A stretch of DNA of 15,849 bases from an uncultured Holophagaceae bacterium. Its GTDB lineage: Bacteria > Acidobacteriota > Holophagae > Holophagales > Holophagaceae. Shown here piece by piece: positions 5,528 to 13,496 of this stretch. How positions within the stretch are numbered: the first letter of the stretch is position 1; the number at the start of each line of letters is the position of its first letter. Position numbers and translations under genes: made by a program. The stretch is from the NCBI GenBank assembly GCA_903919165.1, contig CAIXHJ010000163.1, positions 1-15,849 of the forward strand. Reading direction: 5' to 3'. The notes beneath the pieces are model-generated. The model was given only the letters and a program-made list of their open reading frames with translations, had not been told where the DNA came from and did no database searches.

Positions 5528-8326
5528 ATGAATGAAGACCGCCTCTACCTGATCGACACCTTCGCGTTCATTTTTCGGGCTTACTTCGCCAATCCACGGC
5601 TGAAGAATGGCGCGGCCTACACGTTCACGCGATTGGTGCTGCAACTCCTGGACAAGCACAAACCCACCCACATCGCTTGCGTGTTCGACACACCGGAGCC
5701 CACGTTCCGGCATGAAATCTATCCCGCATACAAGGCCAACCGGGACGCCATGCCCGAGGACCTGCGCCCGCAGATCCCCATGATCCGCCAGCTGGTGGAG
5801 GCCCTCTCCATTCCCATCGTGGAACTGCACGGCTACGAAGCGGATGACGTCATGGGAACCCTGGCCCGGGAGTCCGCTGCCATGGGCCTTCCGGCGGTCA
5901 TCGTGAGCCCGGACAAAGATCTACTGCAACTGGTGGACGATGACCTCCACATCCAGGTCCTGAACACCAAGGACGGCGAGGTGTGGCACGACCGCGAGGG
6001 CGTCAAGGCCCGCATGGGCGTATGGCCCGAGCAGGTGGTGGACTTCCTCAGCCTGGTGGGGGACGCCTCTGACAACGTGAAGGGGGTGCCGGGCATCGGA
6101 GAGAAGGGCGCGGCCCTGTTGCTGGAGAAGTTCGGCAGCCTCGACGGTGTCATCGCTTCCAAAGCCGACCTGAAGCCCAGGCAGCGGGAGGGCCTGGAGG
6201 TTGCCGCCGAGTGGCTGGATCTCACGAAGCGCCTCGTCACCGTGGTGACGGACCTGGATCTCACCCTGCATCCAAGAGACCTCGCCTATCCCGGCGTGGA
6301 CGAAGCCAAGGCCCGGGAGACCTTCAAAGCCCTGGGCTTCCAGACCCTCACCAAGGAGTTCACCCAGAGCGCAGAACAGGCGGGCAGCGAACGGAAGTAC
6401 CGGGCCGCCTCGACCCTGGCAGATCTCAAGGCCGCCGTTTCTCTCTGTCGTGCCGCAGGCCGTTTTGGCCTCGACACCGAGACCACCAGCATCGATCCCA
6501 CCCGGGGTCACATCGTGGGCCTAAGCCTAGCCTGGGCGCCGAACGAAGGGCTTTATGTCCCCCTGGCCCATCTCAAGCCAGCCACTGCGGACACGAAAGG
6601 CTCGCTGCCAGGGCTGTTGCCGGATTCAGGCCTGCCGGAAGCCCTGCTGGACCTGCGGGGCGACGCGGCGGCCTTCTTCGAGGAGATGGCGCCCCACTTG
6701 GATCCCCGCAACCTTCCCTTTAGCGAGGTTCGCCGAACCCTGGCGCCTCTGTTGGCGGAGGCCTCTGTGGGGAAGTGCGGCCAGAATCTCAAGTACGATC
6801 TCCAGGTGCTGGCCCGCCATGGCCTGCCCGTATTGGGGCTGGCGGACGACAGCATGGTGCTGAGCTTCCTGCTCGAAAGCGGCGTCCGCCATAACCTGGA
6901 TGACCTCTCCGTGCGTCTGCTGGACGTGAAGCCCATTGCCTTCGAGGAGGTGGTGGGGAAGGGCAAGGGACAGAAGCGCTTCGACGAAGCCGAATTCGAG
7001 CAGGCGGTCCAATATGCCGCCGAGGATGCCGACCTGGCCTTGCGACTTTGCGACAAGCTGCGAGCCCAGCTCACGGATGACCAACTGAAGCGCCTCTACG
7101 AAGAAGTTGACCTGCCCCTGGTCGAGGTTTTGGCTGCCCTGGAAGGCCACGGTGTCAGGCTTGACCTGGAGGTGTTGTCCGAACTTGCCGTGCGCATGCA
7201 TAGCGAGCGCAAGCGCGCCGAGGCCCGGGTGATCGTACTCGCGGGAGAACCATTCAACCTGAACAGCCCCACCCAGCTGGGCGCCATCCTCTTCGGTAAG
7301 CTCGGGTTCAAACCCGTGAAGTACACTGGAAAGACCAAGGTGCCCAGCACCGACGAGGATGTGCTCCAGGAACTGGCGAAGGAGCAGGGAGCTGAAATCG
7401 CCGCCGAGCTGCTGCGGCACCGGCAGATGGTGAAGCTCCTAGGAACCTACGTCGAGGCGCTGCCGCAGATGGTGAACCCCATCACGGGCCGCGTACACAC
7501 CCGGCTGCACCAGGCGGCCGTGGCCTCGGGGCGGCTGGCCTCCAGTGATCCCAACCTGCAGAACATCCCCATCCGCACAGAGGAAGGCCGCGCCATCCGA
7601 GGGGCCTTCGTGCCCGAGCCGGGTTGGATGTTGCTGGATGCCGATTACAGCCAGATCGAGCTGCGGGTTGTGGCCGCCCTGGCAGAGGACCCGGTGCTGC
7701 TGGGCGCCTTTCGTGCTGGCGAGGACATCCATCGCCGGACGGCCTCGGAGGTGATGGGTCTCCCCATGGATCAGGTGAGCACCGGCGACCGCAGCCGGGC
7801 CAAGGCCGTAAACTTCGGCCTGCTCTACGGTCAGGGCGCCTTCGCCCTCGCCGCGAACCTGGGCATCTCCCAGAAAGAGGCCAAGGCCTTCATCGAACGT
7901 TACTTTGAGCGCATGCCCAAGGTGGCCGCCTGGATTGAAAACTCAAAGGAGAAGGCCCTGGCGGAAGGTCTCGTCCGCACTCACTGGGGTCGCATCCGTC
8001 GCATTCCTGAGTTGGAAAGCCCCAACAAGCAGTTCCAGGCCCAGGGTCTGCGAGAGGCCGTCAACACCATCGTCCAGGGCACAGCCGCAGACCTCATGCG
8101 CCGCGCCATGGTGCGCCTGCACAAGAGTCTTCTGGATTCGGGATTGAGGGCCAGACTGCTGCTCCAGGTCCACGACGAACTGCTCTTGGAGGCACCCCTG
8201 GATGAACTCGAGCAGGCGGCCGCCCTGCTGAAGGAGGCCATGGAAGGGGCGGACGACCTCGGCGCGCTGGGCGTGAAGCTCGCCGCGGAGGTGCGCACGG
8301 GAGCCAGCTGGCTGGCCTGCAAGTGA
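5528..8326 (+). CDS. polA: DNA polymerase I
   Basis: The gene encodes a complete 932-residue Pol I, which fills repair gaps and removes RNA primers during lagging-strand synthesis. The N-terminal 5'-3' nuclease (about 1-290) shows LIDTFAFIFRAY, VFDTPEPTFRHE, GYEADD, SPDKDLLQL and GDASDNVKGVPGIGEKGA. The 3'-5' proofreading domain is intact: D316/E318 (DTE), D424 (NLKYD), Y496 and D500 (YAAED), matching the E. coli metal ligands almost number for number. The polymerase domain has motif A D706-Y-S-Q-I-E711, motif B with R755, K759, F763 and Y767, and motif C H882-D883-E884. Phe at 763 is the E. coli-type residue that discriminates against dideoxynucleotides. The ribosome site is weak (TTGGG just before ATG), but no other start suits the N-terminus. 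It faces the cyclodeaminase-family gene tail to tail. Confidence 0.98.
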   Translation: MNEDRLYLIDTFAFIFRAYFANPRLKNGAAYTFTRLVLQLLDKHKPTHIACVFDTPEPTFRHEIYPAYKANRDAMPEDLRPQIPMIRQLVEALSIPIVELHGYEADDVMGTLARESAAMGLPAVIVSPDKDLLQLVDDDLHIQVLNTKDGEVWHDREGVKARMGVWPEQVVDFLSLVGDASDNVKGVPGIGEKGAALLLEKFGSLDGVIASKADLKPRQREGLEVAAEWLDLTKRLVTVVTDLDLTLHPRDLAYPGVDEAKARETFKALGFQTLTKEFTQSAEQAGSERKYRAASTLADLKAAVSLCRAAGRFGLDTETTSIDPTRGHIVGLSLAWAPNEGLYVPLAHLKPATADTKGSLPGLLPDSGLPEALLDLRGDAAAFFEEMAPHLDPRNLPFSEVRRTLAPLLAEASVGKCGQNLKYDLQVLARHGLPVLGLADDSMVLSFLLESGVRHNLDDLSVRLLDVKPIAFEEVVGKGKGQKRFDEAEFEQAVQYAAEDADLALRLCDKLRAQLTDDQLKRLYEEVDLPLVEVLAALEGHGVRLDLEVLSELAVRMHSERKRAEARVIVLAGEPFNLNSPTQLGAILFGKLGFKPVKYTGKTKVPSTDEDVLQELAKEQGAEIAAELLRHRQMVKLLGTYVEALPQMVNPITGRVHTRLHQAAVASGRLASSDPNLQNIPIRTEEGRAIRGAFVPEPGWMLLDADYSQIELRVVAALAEDPVLLGAFRAGEDIHRRTASEVMGLPMDQVSTGDRSRAKAVNFGLLYGQGAFALAANLGISQKEAKAFIERYFERMPKVAAWIENSKEKALAEGLVRTHWGRIRRIPELESPNKQFQAQGLREAVNTIVQGTAADLMRRAMVRLHKSLLDSGLRARLLLQVHDELLLEAPLDELEQAAALLKEAMEGADDLGALGVKLAAEVRTGASWLACK

Positions 8327-8409
8327 TCCGGCCGGCTCGACACTCTGCCAGCGGAACTCCCGGGAACGGGTGAGGTCCGGAGGTCTGGCGGTGGCCGCCC
8401 CCGGGCAGG

Positions 8410-9426
8410 CTACAGCCGCAGCTTGCTGCCGATGTTCCGGACCAGGGCCCGGTTCAGGATTTCCCTGGCCACCACCACGTCGACCACCGACATCCCGATG
8501 TTGCTGCATACGATCAGCTGCTCTGGGGACTCCCGCCCCGGTTCCAGGCCCGCGAGGACCTGGCCGGTTTCGCAGGCGATCCGGGGCAGTCCGCCGGGGA
8601 AATAGCCGACCCGGTCGAACAGTTCGTGTTCCTCGATGCTGTCCACGATGTACTTGTCGGCCTGCCGAGGAATGGCAGGATCCCAGAAGGTGTTGAGGTC
8701 GCAGGGCAGGATGGTCTGGCCCTTGCCCACCCATTCGGACTTCACGAACGAGTGGGGACGCTTCACGATCAAGGTGGCCGAACTCAGCACCTGACATTCC
8801 TTGGTGACTTGCTCGAAGCTCCTGCCCTTGACGATCTTCGCCTTGATCTTGGGCTGCACTTCGGCGATCAGCCGGTCCATGTTCTCTTCTTTCACATCAA
8901 ACACGTGAATGGTCTTGAGCTTCTTCAGCGCATGCTCCGCGAAATTCACGTGCCCTGTCCCCTGCACTCCGCAGCCGAACATGCCGAAAGTCTCGGCGTC
9001 GGGATGCAGCGCCGCCGCCGCCAGCACCGTCACGGCAGGGGTTCGCGTGGCGGTGATCCAGGCGCAGTCCATGATGGCGATGGGGCACGCAGACAGGATG
9101 TCGTTGAGCAGCATGAGGCCCGTGGTCTGCGGACGACCGTACTTGGTGGGGTTGTCGGGATTGCAGCCGATCCACTTCAGGCCCAAGGCCAAGCTGGATG
9201 CGACGTAGGCCGGCATGGCGTGGCAGAACACTTCCTCAGACGGGAACACACCGATCTTTGCGGGCATGTCGTAAGCTTTCCTGCCGTGGGCGATCAGCGC
9301 GTCCCTGGTGAGCCGCAGGATGTCCGCCTCGGTGAGACCGGCGGAAATCACGTCCTGCTGGGTCAGGTATAGGAGTTCCTTGCCGATGTCGAGCCTGGAT
9401 GCCAACTGCTCTCGATCCTGTTCCAT
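8410..9426 (-). CDS. Ornithine cyclodeaminase/mu-crystallin family enzyme
   Basis: This 338-residue protein belongs to the OCD/mu-crystallin family, which includes ornithine cyclodeaminase (ornithine to proline plus ammonia), delta1-pyrroline-2-carboxylate reductase and other imine reductases. Visible landmarks are K84 (GLKWIGCNP), R128 (ATRTPA), the NAD-binding FGCGVQGTGH loop (G151, G153, G156), an acidic D177 after the next strand that favours NAD(H), and D243 (PCDLNTF) where the OCD catalytic Asp falls. The surrounding D-x-P-G-K of classical OCD is absent, so true ornithine cyclodeaminase activity is doubtful. The neighbouring proline racemase and FAD amino-acid oxidoreductase make pyrroline-2-carboxylate reductase a good alternative (inference). 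It lies downstream of lysR on the same strand, 48 bases apart. The 83-base gap to polA shows no clear terminator. Confidence 0.82.
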   Translation of the reverse strand: MEQDREQLASRLDIGKELLYLTQQDVISAGLTEADILRLTRDALIAHGRKAYDMPAKIGVFPSEEVFCHAMPAYVASSLALGLKWIGCNPDNPTKYGRPQTTGLMLLNDILSACPIAIMDCAWITATRTPAVTVLAAAALHPDAETFGMFGCGVQGTGHVNFAEHALKKLKTIHVFDVKEENMDRLIAEVQPKIKAKIVKGRSFEQVTKECQVLSSATLIVKRPHSFVKSEWVGKGQTILPCDLNTFWDPAIPRQADKYIVDSIEEHELFDRVGYFPGGLPRIACETGQVLAGLEPGRESPEQLIVCSNIGMSVVDVVVAREILNRALVRNIGSKLRL

Positions 9427-9448
9427 GGCGCAGGTCTTTCTATGGAAA

Positions 9449-9462
9449 GGGCCGATCGGCCC
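9449..9462. repeat. Perfect 14-bp palindrome between lysR and the OCD gene
   Basis: GGGCCGATCGGCCC is its own reverse complement. Read on the minus strand it can fold as a 5-bp GC stem with a GATC loop followed by TTTCC, so it may be a weak terminator or attenuator between lysR and the OCD gene. It could also be a protein-binding site. Confidence 0.4.
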
Positions 9463-9474
9463 GTGGATGGTCCC

Positions 9475-10368
9475 TCAAGAGGTCTCGGCTGACCTCGCGC
9501 ACTGCTCGATCAACCAGTCCCGGAAGACGGAAACTTTGTAAAGGTTCGCGTTAAGTTCGGGGTGAACCAGGTAGTAGGCCATGTTGCTGGTCACCGGGCG
9601 GTTGATGGCCACCACCAGTCTCCCGAGGGAGAGTTCCTCCTTGATCAGGAAACGAGGCATCAAGGCCAGTCCCAGGCCGGCGATGGCTGCCTGGATGACC
9701 ATGTGGAACTCCTCGAAACGGGGGCCGTGGAGACCTTCGATGCCGTGCACCCCCACGGCGTGCAACCAGTCCATCCAGCCCTGGGGCCGGGTGGTCAGCT
9801 GCAAGAGCGGGAACTTCCCTACGTCCTGGGGTCGTTCCATTTCCGGCCGCCCCTCCAGCAGGGACGGTGAGCAGACCGGGACGACGGCCTCGCCCATGAG
9901 CCGGTGACAGATGGCGTTCGGCCAGGTATCGCTGCCGAAATGGATCGCGGCATCAATCCCGCTTCCGGCAAATTCGAAGGGTTTCACCTGGGTCACCAGG
10001 TTGAGTTGGATGTCGCCGTGGCGGGAGATGAAGTCCCCGAGCCTGGGCACCAGCCAGCGGGAGCCGAAGGTCGGCAACAGGGCCACGGTCAGCACGCCCC
10101 CCTTGCCGCTGTATGCCATCACCTGCAGGGTGGCCGCTTCGACCTGGTGGAGAATGTCCCGGATCGAGGCGGCGTAGGCTTCCCCGGCTTCGGTCGCCAC
10201 TAGCCTCTGCTTGACCCGGAGGAACAGGGACTGGCCCAGGAACTCCTCCAGATCGCGGATCTGCCTGCTCACCGCGCTCTGGGTGACGTTCAGTTCAGCG
10301 GCGGCGCGGGTGAAGCTCCTGTAGCGCATGGCGGCGTCGAAGAACTCAAGCGCGGTCAGTGATGGCAT
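9475..10368 (-). CDS. LysR-family transcriptional regulator (GcvA-like)
   Basis: I take the ATG at 10368 as the start, giving 297 residues, the usual LysR length. The frame is open further back to a TTG at 10452, but that 28-residue extension (proline- and arginine-rich) is unlike the family. The N-terminal winged helix-turn-helix (about residues 4-63) reads SFTRAAAELNVTQSAVSRQI, close to the GcvA subfamily. The remainder is the substrate-sensing domain, including LLPTFGSRWLVPRL and AAIAGLGLALMPRF. It is divergent from the substrate-binding-protein operon across a 510-base AT-rich gap and directly upstream of the OCD gene. It therefore probably controls both transcripts in response to the transported amino acid or a derivative (inference). 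The inducer is unknown. Confidence 0.88.
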   Translation of the reverse strand: MPSLTALEFFDAAMRYRSFTRAAAELNVTQSAVSRQIRDLEEFLGQSLFLRVKQRLVATEAGEAYAASIRDILHQVEAATLQVMAYSGKGGVLTVALLPTFGSRWLVPRLGDFISRHGDIQLNLVTQVKPFEFAGSGIDAAIHFGSDTWPNAICHRLMGEAVVPVCSPSLLEGRPEMERPQDVGKFPLLQLTTRPQGWMDWLHAVGVHGIEGLHGPRFEEFHMVIQAAIAGLGLALMPRFLIKEELSLGRLVVAINRPVTSNMAYYLVHPELNANLYKVSVFRDWLIEQCARSAETS

Positions 10369-10475
10369 GACACGTCTCGGATAGCTCACGGCTCGAGTCC
10401 TGGCTGTGGGTGGCGAGGGGAAAGGAGAATCTGGAACTGGAGCTCTCTTCAAGGGCGGATCGGATGGACGATCGA

Positions 10476-10503
10476 ATCATGACTTTTGGGAATGAACTAT
10501 CAA
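10476..10503 (-). promoter_or_regulatory. Candidate sigma70 promoter for lysR (minus strand)
   Basis: On the minus strand TTGATA (plus-strand TATCAA at 10498-10503; one mismatch to TTGACA) is followed after 16 bases by CATGAT (plus ATCATG at 10476-10481; four of six to TATAAT). It would start transcription about 100 bases before the lysR ATG. The match is by eye only. Confidence 0.3.
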
Positions 10504-10588
10504 TAAAATATCGTTCGCTAGCGCCTATTGTTTGCTGTCAAAATCCGAAAGGCAATCATCTATTACAAGGAAATCGGGTTAATATTTT

Positions 10589-10617
10589 TTGACTGCGATG
10601 AGTTCTTGAAAAATTAT
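10589..10617 (+). promoter_or_regulatory. Candidate sigma70 promoter for the substrate-binding-protein operon
   Basis: TTGACT (10589-10594, five of six to the -35 consensus) is followed after 17 bases by AATTAT (10612-10617, four of six). A better-looking TATAAG at 10615-10620 has an over-long 20-base spacer. Further -10-like sequences, TATATT (10648-10653) and TATAAA (10706-10711), lack good -35 partners. Confidence 0.35.
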
Positions 10618-10628
10618 AAGGCATTTTT

Positions 10629-10677
10629 TTGTCCCTAGCGTGATTTATATATTCACAAAATGGGAAATTTGGGACAA
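10629..10677. promoter_or_regulatory. Candidate operator: spaced inverted repeat TTGTCCC...GGGACAA
   Basis: Perfect 7-base arms TTGTCCC (10629-10635) and GGGACAA (10671-10677) have centres 42 bases apart, which is four helical turns and so places them on the same DNA face. Between them lies a second short dyad, GTGA (10640-10643) with TCAC (10653-10656), overlapping -10-like sequence. Spaced sites on one face fit tetrameric LysR regulators, but the arms do not match a known motif. Confidence 0.35.
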
Positions 10678-10866
10678 TCGGCAGCTTTAATTAAAAAAAA
10701 TGACATATAAAATATGCCTATGGAAATACATGCAATTCCACCTACCTCCCCGGATCCTAAGGCAACCCATTCTGGAGCATCCCCCCCGAGTTCAACCCGC
10801 CTGCTCATCAAGTCCCCCCAGCCGAAGCGCGCTGCTCTTTCGGCCCATCAAGAACCACGTACCCAT

Positions 10867-10872
10867 GGAGGT
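10867..10872 (+). promoter_or_regulatory. Shine-Dalgarno site fixing the substrate-binding-protein start
   Basis: GGAGGT lies six bases before ATG 10879. This near-perfect site, together with the lipoprotein signal that follows, rules against the in-frame ATG at 10714. Confidence 0.8.
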
Positions 10873-10878
10873 AAGCCA

Positions 10879-12069
10879 ATGAAACGAACGCTTTCGGTGC
10901 TCGGGCCAGCGGTGGCCGCGCTCTGCCTGGTTTTTGCCGGCGGATGCGACCAGGAGAACAAGACAATCAAGATCGCGTCACAGAGCCCCCTGTCTGGCTC
11001 CCAGTCGGCCATCGGGGCCGACATCAAGAACTCCGCCCAGCTCGCCATGGGGCAACTCTCCGAGCCTCTCACCAAGATGGGCTTCAAGGTCGAACTCGTT
11101 CCGTTTGACGACCAGGCCAACCCGGACACCGGCGTAGCCAACGCCAAGGCCATCGTCTCTGACCCGGCCGTGCTCGGGCTCATCGCCCACTACAATTCCG
11201 GCGTCTGCATCCCCTCCTCCGAGGAGTACCACTCCGCCAACCTGTGCGCGGTCAGCCCAGGCACCACCAACCCCAGGATCACCGACCGCGGATACCCCGA
11301 GATGAACCGGGTCTGCGGTCGCGACGACGTGCAGGGCGCCGTAGGCGCCGATTTCGCCAAGAGCCTGGGCATCAAGACCGTCTGGGTGCTGTCTGACAAG
11401 GGGGCCTACGGCCAAGGCATCGCTTCCTACTTCAAGAAGGAGGCTGAGGGCAAGGGCATCAAGGTGCTGGGCGTCACCGACACCGACGAGAAAGACAACT
11501 TCGACGCAATCCTCTCACCGATCCTCTCCGCCAAGCCCGACACCATCTACTTCGGCGGCATGTTCGACCATACCGCCGTGTTCTACAAGCAGGCCCGCGA
11601 GAAGGGCTACAAGGGCGTGTTCCTCACCTGTGACGGCCTGGATTCCTCCGATGCCACGAAGATCGCCGGCAGGGCCCTGACCGATGGCTTGGGCACCTAT
11701 TACTCTTCCACCGTCGGGCCGCCCCAGTCCTATCCCAACACCGCCAAGTTCATCGCCGATTTCAAGGCCAAGTACGGCAACACTCCGGAGCCCTTCTGCG
11801 CCCAGTCCTATGACGCCATGGCCATGCTGCTGAAGGCCGTCGAGAGCGCCGCCAAGGCCAATAATGGCAAGCTGCCCAGCCGGGTCGAGGTCTGCAAGGC
11901 CCTCCGCGCCATCCAGAACTACCCCGGCATCACCGGGACGATCACCCTCAACGGCAAGGGCGACCTGTCCATGAATAAATATTTCATCCTGAAAGTCGCC
12001 TCTTCGGATCCCCTGAAATGGTCCGAGAACAAGATCATCTATACCGTGGATATTGCACCGCCCCAGTAG
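10879..12069 (+). CDS. ABC transporter substrate-binding lipoprotein, LIV (branched-chain amino acid) type
   Basis: The 396-residue product is a type I periplasmic binding protein (Peripla_BP_6/LivJ-like). It has a lipoprotein signal: MKRT, a hydrophobic core, and a lipobox-like A-G-G-C ending at Cys23, so it is probably anchored in a membrane facing the periplasm. After it come IKIASQSPLSGSQSAIGADIKNSAQLA (here in family-typical order), the GVANAKAIVSDPAVLGLIAHYNSG hinge strand and the AVSPGTTNP segment, all usual for Leu/Ile/Val-binding homologues, and a late AQSYDAM segment. Several cysteines (in NSGVC, NLC, RVC, LTC, PFC, EVC) may form disulfides. Ligand is probably an amino acid; the gene context hints at proline or a related compound, but this is inference. 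No permease or ATPase gene is in the window, so it may work with distant components. A hairpin follows its stop. Confidence 0.88.
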   Translation: MKRTLSVLGPAVAALCLVFAGGCDQENKTIKIASQSPLSGSQSAIGADIKNSAQLAMGQLSEPLTKMGFKVELVPFDDQANPDTGVANAKAIVSDPAVLGLIAHYNSGVCIPSSEEYHSANLCAVSPGTTNPRITDRGYPEMNRVCGRDDVQGAVGADFAKSLGIKTVWVLSDKGAYGQGIASYFKKEAEGKGIKVLGVTDTDEKDNFDAILSPILSAKPDTIYFGGMFDHTAVFYKQAREKGYKGVFLTCDGLDSSDATKIAGRALTDGLGTYYSSTVGPPQSYPNTAKFIADFKAKYGNTPEPFCAQSYDAMAMLLKAVESAAKANNGKLPSRVEVCKALRAIQNYPGITGTITLNGKGDLSMNKYFILKVASSDPLKWSENKIIYTVDIAPPQ

Positions 12070-12079
12070 TCGTACGTCA

Positions 12080-12114
12080 CCAGCGCTCCCCCATGCCTTC
12101 AGGGGGAGCGCTGG
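12080..12114 (+). terminator. GC-rich hairpin after the substrate-binding-protein gene
   Basis: CCAGCGCTCCCCC pairs exactly with GGGGGAGCGCTGG to give a 13-bp stem with a 9-base loop, beginning 11 bases after the stop and followed by CGGTTT. It may terminate part of the transcripts or protect the 3' end of the binding-protein message, which usually needs more product than the enzymes downstream. The T-tract is short. Confidence 0.65.
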
Positions 12115-12220
12115 CGGTTTCATTGCGAATGTCGGCGGCTCTCGCTATGCCCAGCCCGCAGGATTCGCCAACCTCACGGTACCTTTCCCACTCCCGATGG
12201 CGGGAGGCCTAGGGGGCACT

Positions 12221-13459
12221 ATGCGCAAGTTCGATGTGGTCGTGATCGGAGCCGGTATAGGAGGAGGCTCTCTGGTTTACAACCTGCTGAAGCAGGGATT
12301 CACCGGATCCATCCTGGTCCTGGACCAGGGGGAGACCGTGGCCGCCGGCGCCACGTCCCATTCGGCCGGAGGCTTCCGCAACCTGTACACCACCTCCATC
12401 AACATGCAGATCTCCAGCATGGGGATCAAAATACTCAGCCGGTTCAAGGAAGACATGGGCATGGCCATCGGCTTCCAGAGGAAAGGCTACCTGTTCAACT
12501 ACTACGAGGCCGAATGGAGGCAGATGCCCAAGGTCGCCGAGATCCTGAAGGCGAACCGGGTGAACTTCGAGCTGTTCACCCCGGCCCAGGTGGAGGCCAA
12601 AATCCCCGGGCTGCGATGCAGCGTGGCCGAGATCGACCCCGAGGTGCGGGAGTTCCTGGGCATGGAGCCCATTGCCGGGGGACTGTTCGGCGCCGATTGC
12701 GGCAGCTTCGATCCAAGCCAGGCGACGGTGGGCTACTTCGAGCGGGCCATGACTGACTTCAAGGTCAAGCCGGTGCTGCAGCTGAATACCGAAGTCGTGG
12801 CCGTCACCTTCGACCGCGCCGGGCGTGCCAGTGGCGTGAAGATGAAGAGGGCCGGAGCCGAGGAGCAGGTGGAGGCGGGCATCGTGGCCCTCTGCACTGG
12901 ACCCTGGACCAACAAGCTCCTGGACAATTCCGGCATTCCGGCCGAGGACCGCATGCCCATCATCTCCCAGAAGCGGATGCTCTTCATGACTGACTTCCCC
13001 GACAACGATCCTCGCTGGCAGGACATCCCGCTCACCAGCATCGATCAGGGGATTTTCTTCAAGTTCGAGAGCGGCAGCATGATGGTCGGCAAGGCCAGGC
13101 TCGACGCCCCCGACAGCCTCGACACCACCTTCGAGCCTGAGTACTACGTCAACGAGATCAACCTGGTGATGCAGGAGCGGATTCCCGCGACCGCCAAGTG
13201 CAAGCTCAAGCGCGGCTGGGCCCACCTCTACGACACCAACACCATCGACCATAACGCCATCGTGGGCTGGCACGAGAACCACTCGAACCTCCTCCTCCAG
13301 GTGGGTTACAGCGGCCATGGCGCCCAGCAGGGTCCGGCCGTGGGGGCCTGCCTGGCCGAACTGGTCATCACCGGCAAGTACCAGAGCATCGACTGCAGCC
13401 CCTTCCGCTGGGGACGGTTCCAGGAGAACGACCTGGTCCAGGAGGCCTACATCCTGTGA
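12221..13459 (+). CDS. FAD-dependent DAO-family oxidoreductase (D-amino acid/sarcosine dehydrogenase type)
   Basis: The 412-residue protein is a glycine/D-amino-acid oxidase family flavoenzyme. The FAD-binding Rossmann motif is V-I-G10-A-G12-I-G-G at the N-terminus, with an acidic D35 ending the second strand (VLVLDQG reads ILVLDQG), and H47-S-A-G-G-F-R53, the family's SGG-x-x-R-like loop. Near the C-terminus, LYDTNTIDHNAIVGWH and GYSGHGAQQGPAVG (from about residue 362) correspond to the flavin- and substrate-facing segments of sarcosine-oxidase-beta-like proteins. The frame is open upstream to 12053, but ATG 12221 is chosen because the flavin motif begins right after it and AGGGGG lies four bases before. 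The likely substrate is a D-amino acid, perhaps D-proline given the adjacent racemase (inference). The electron acceptor is unknown; no small 2Fe-2S or alpha-subunit partner is next to it. Confidence 0.85.
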   Translation: MRKFDVVVIGAGIGGGSLVYNLLKQGFTGSILVLDQGETVAAGATSHSAGGFRNLYTTSINMQISSMGIKILSRFKEDMGMAIGFQRKGYLFNYYEAEWRQMPKVAEILKANRVNFELFTPAQVEAKIPGLRCSVAEIDPEVREFLGMEPIAGGLFGADCGSFDPSQATVGYFERAMTDFKVKPVLQLNTEVVAVTFDRAGRASGVKMKRAGAEEQVEAGIVALCTGPWTNKLLDNSGIPAEDRMPIISQKRMLFMTDFPDNDPRWQDIPLTSIDQGIFFKFESGSMMVGKARLDAPDSLDTTFEPEYYVNEINLVMQERIPATAKCKLKRGWAHLYDTNTIDHNAIVGWHENHSNLLLQVGYSGHGAQQGPAVGACLAELVITGKYQSIDCSPFRWGRFQENDLVQEAYIL

Positions 13460-13496
13460 GGCCAACCGACTACGCTGAATCCAAAGGAGCACCGGC

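Larger units (their letters stand above)
10369..10878. promoter_or_regulatory. AT-rich divergent control region between lysR and the substrate-binding-protein gene
   Basis: This 510-base gap has no convincing gene. Bases about 10480-10740 are strikingly AT-rich compared with the GC-rich genes around it, with several A or T runs. It contains candidate promoters for both directions and inverted repeats (listed separately). The part from 10714 is open in frame with the downstream gene, but the predicted peptide is proline/serine-rich with no ribosome site and looks like untranslated leader. This is the natural place for LysR binding and for promoters of both divergent operons. Confidence 0.65.

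Noticed and set aside
5528..8326. Possible loss of proofreading in DNA polymerase I
   Set aside because: The DxE, NLKYD and YxxxD exonuclease motifs are all intact.
10369..10452. Upstream TTG start for lysR
   Set aside because: It adds 28 Pro/Arg-rich residues absent from LysR proteins; ATG 10368 gives the normal N-terminus.
10640..10656. CRP/FNR-like site GTGA...TCAC
   Set aside because: The spacing between half-sites is nine bases, not the usual arrangement, so a CRP or FNR site is not supported.
10714..10878. N-terminal extension of the substrate-binding protein from ATG 10714
   Set aside because: No ribosome site, non-coding-like composition, and it would bury the lipoprotein signal peptide that starts at 10879 after a strong GGAGGT.
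12053..12220. N-terminal extension of the FAD oxidoreductase
   Set aside because: It overlaps the upstream stop and a hairpin, and the flavin-binding motif begins right after ATG 12221.
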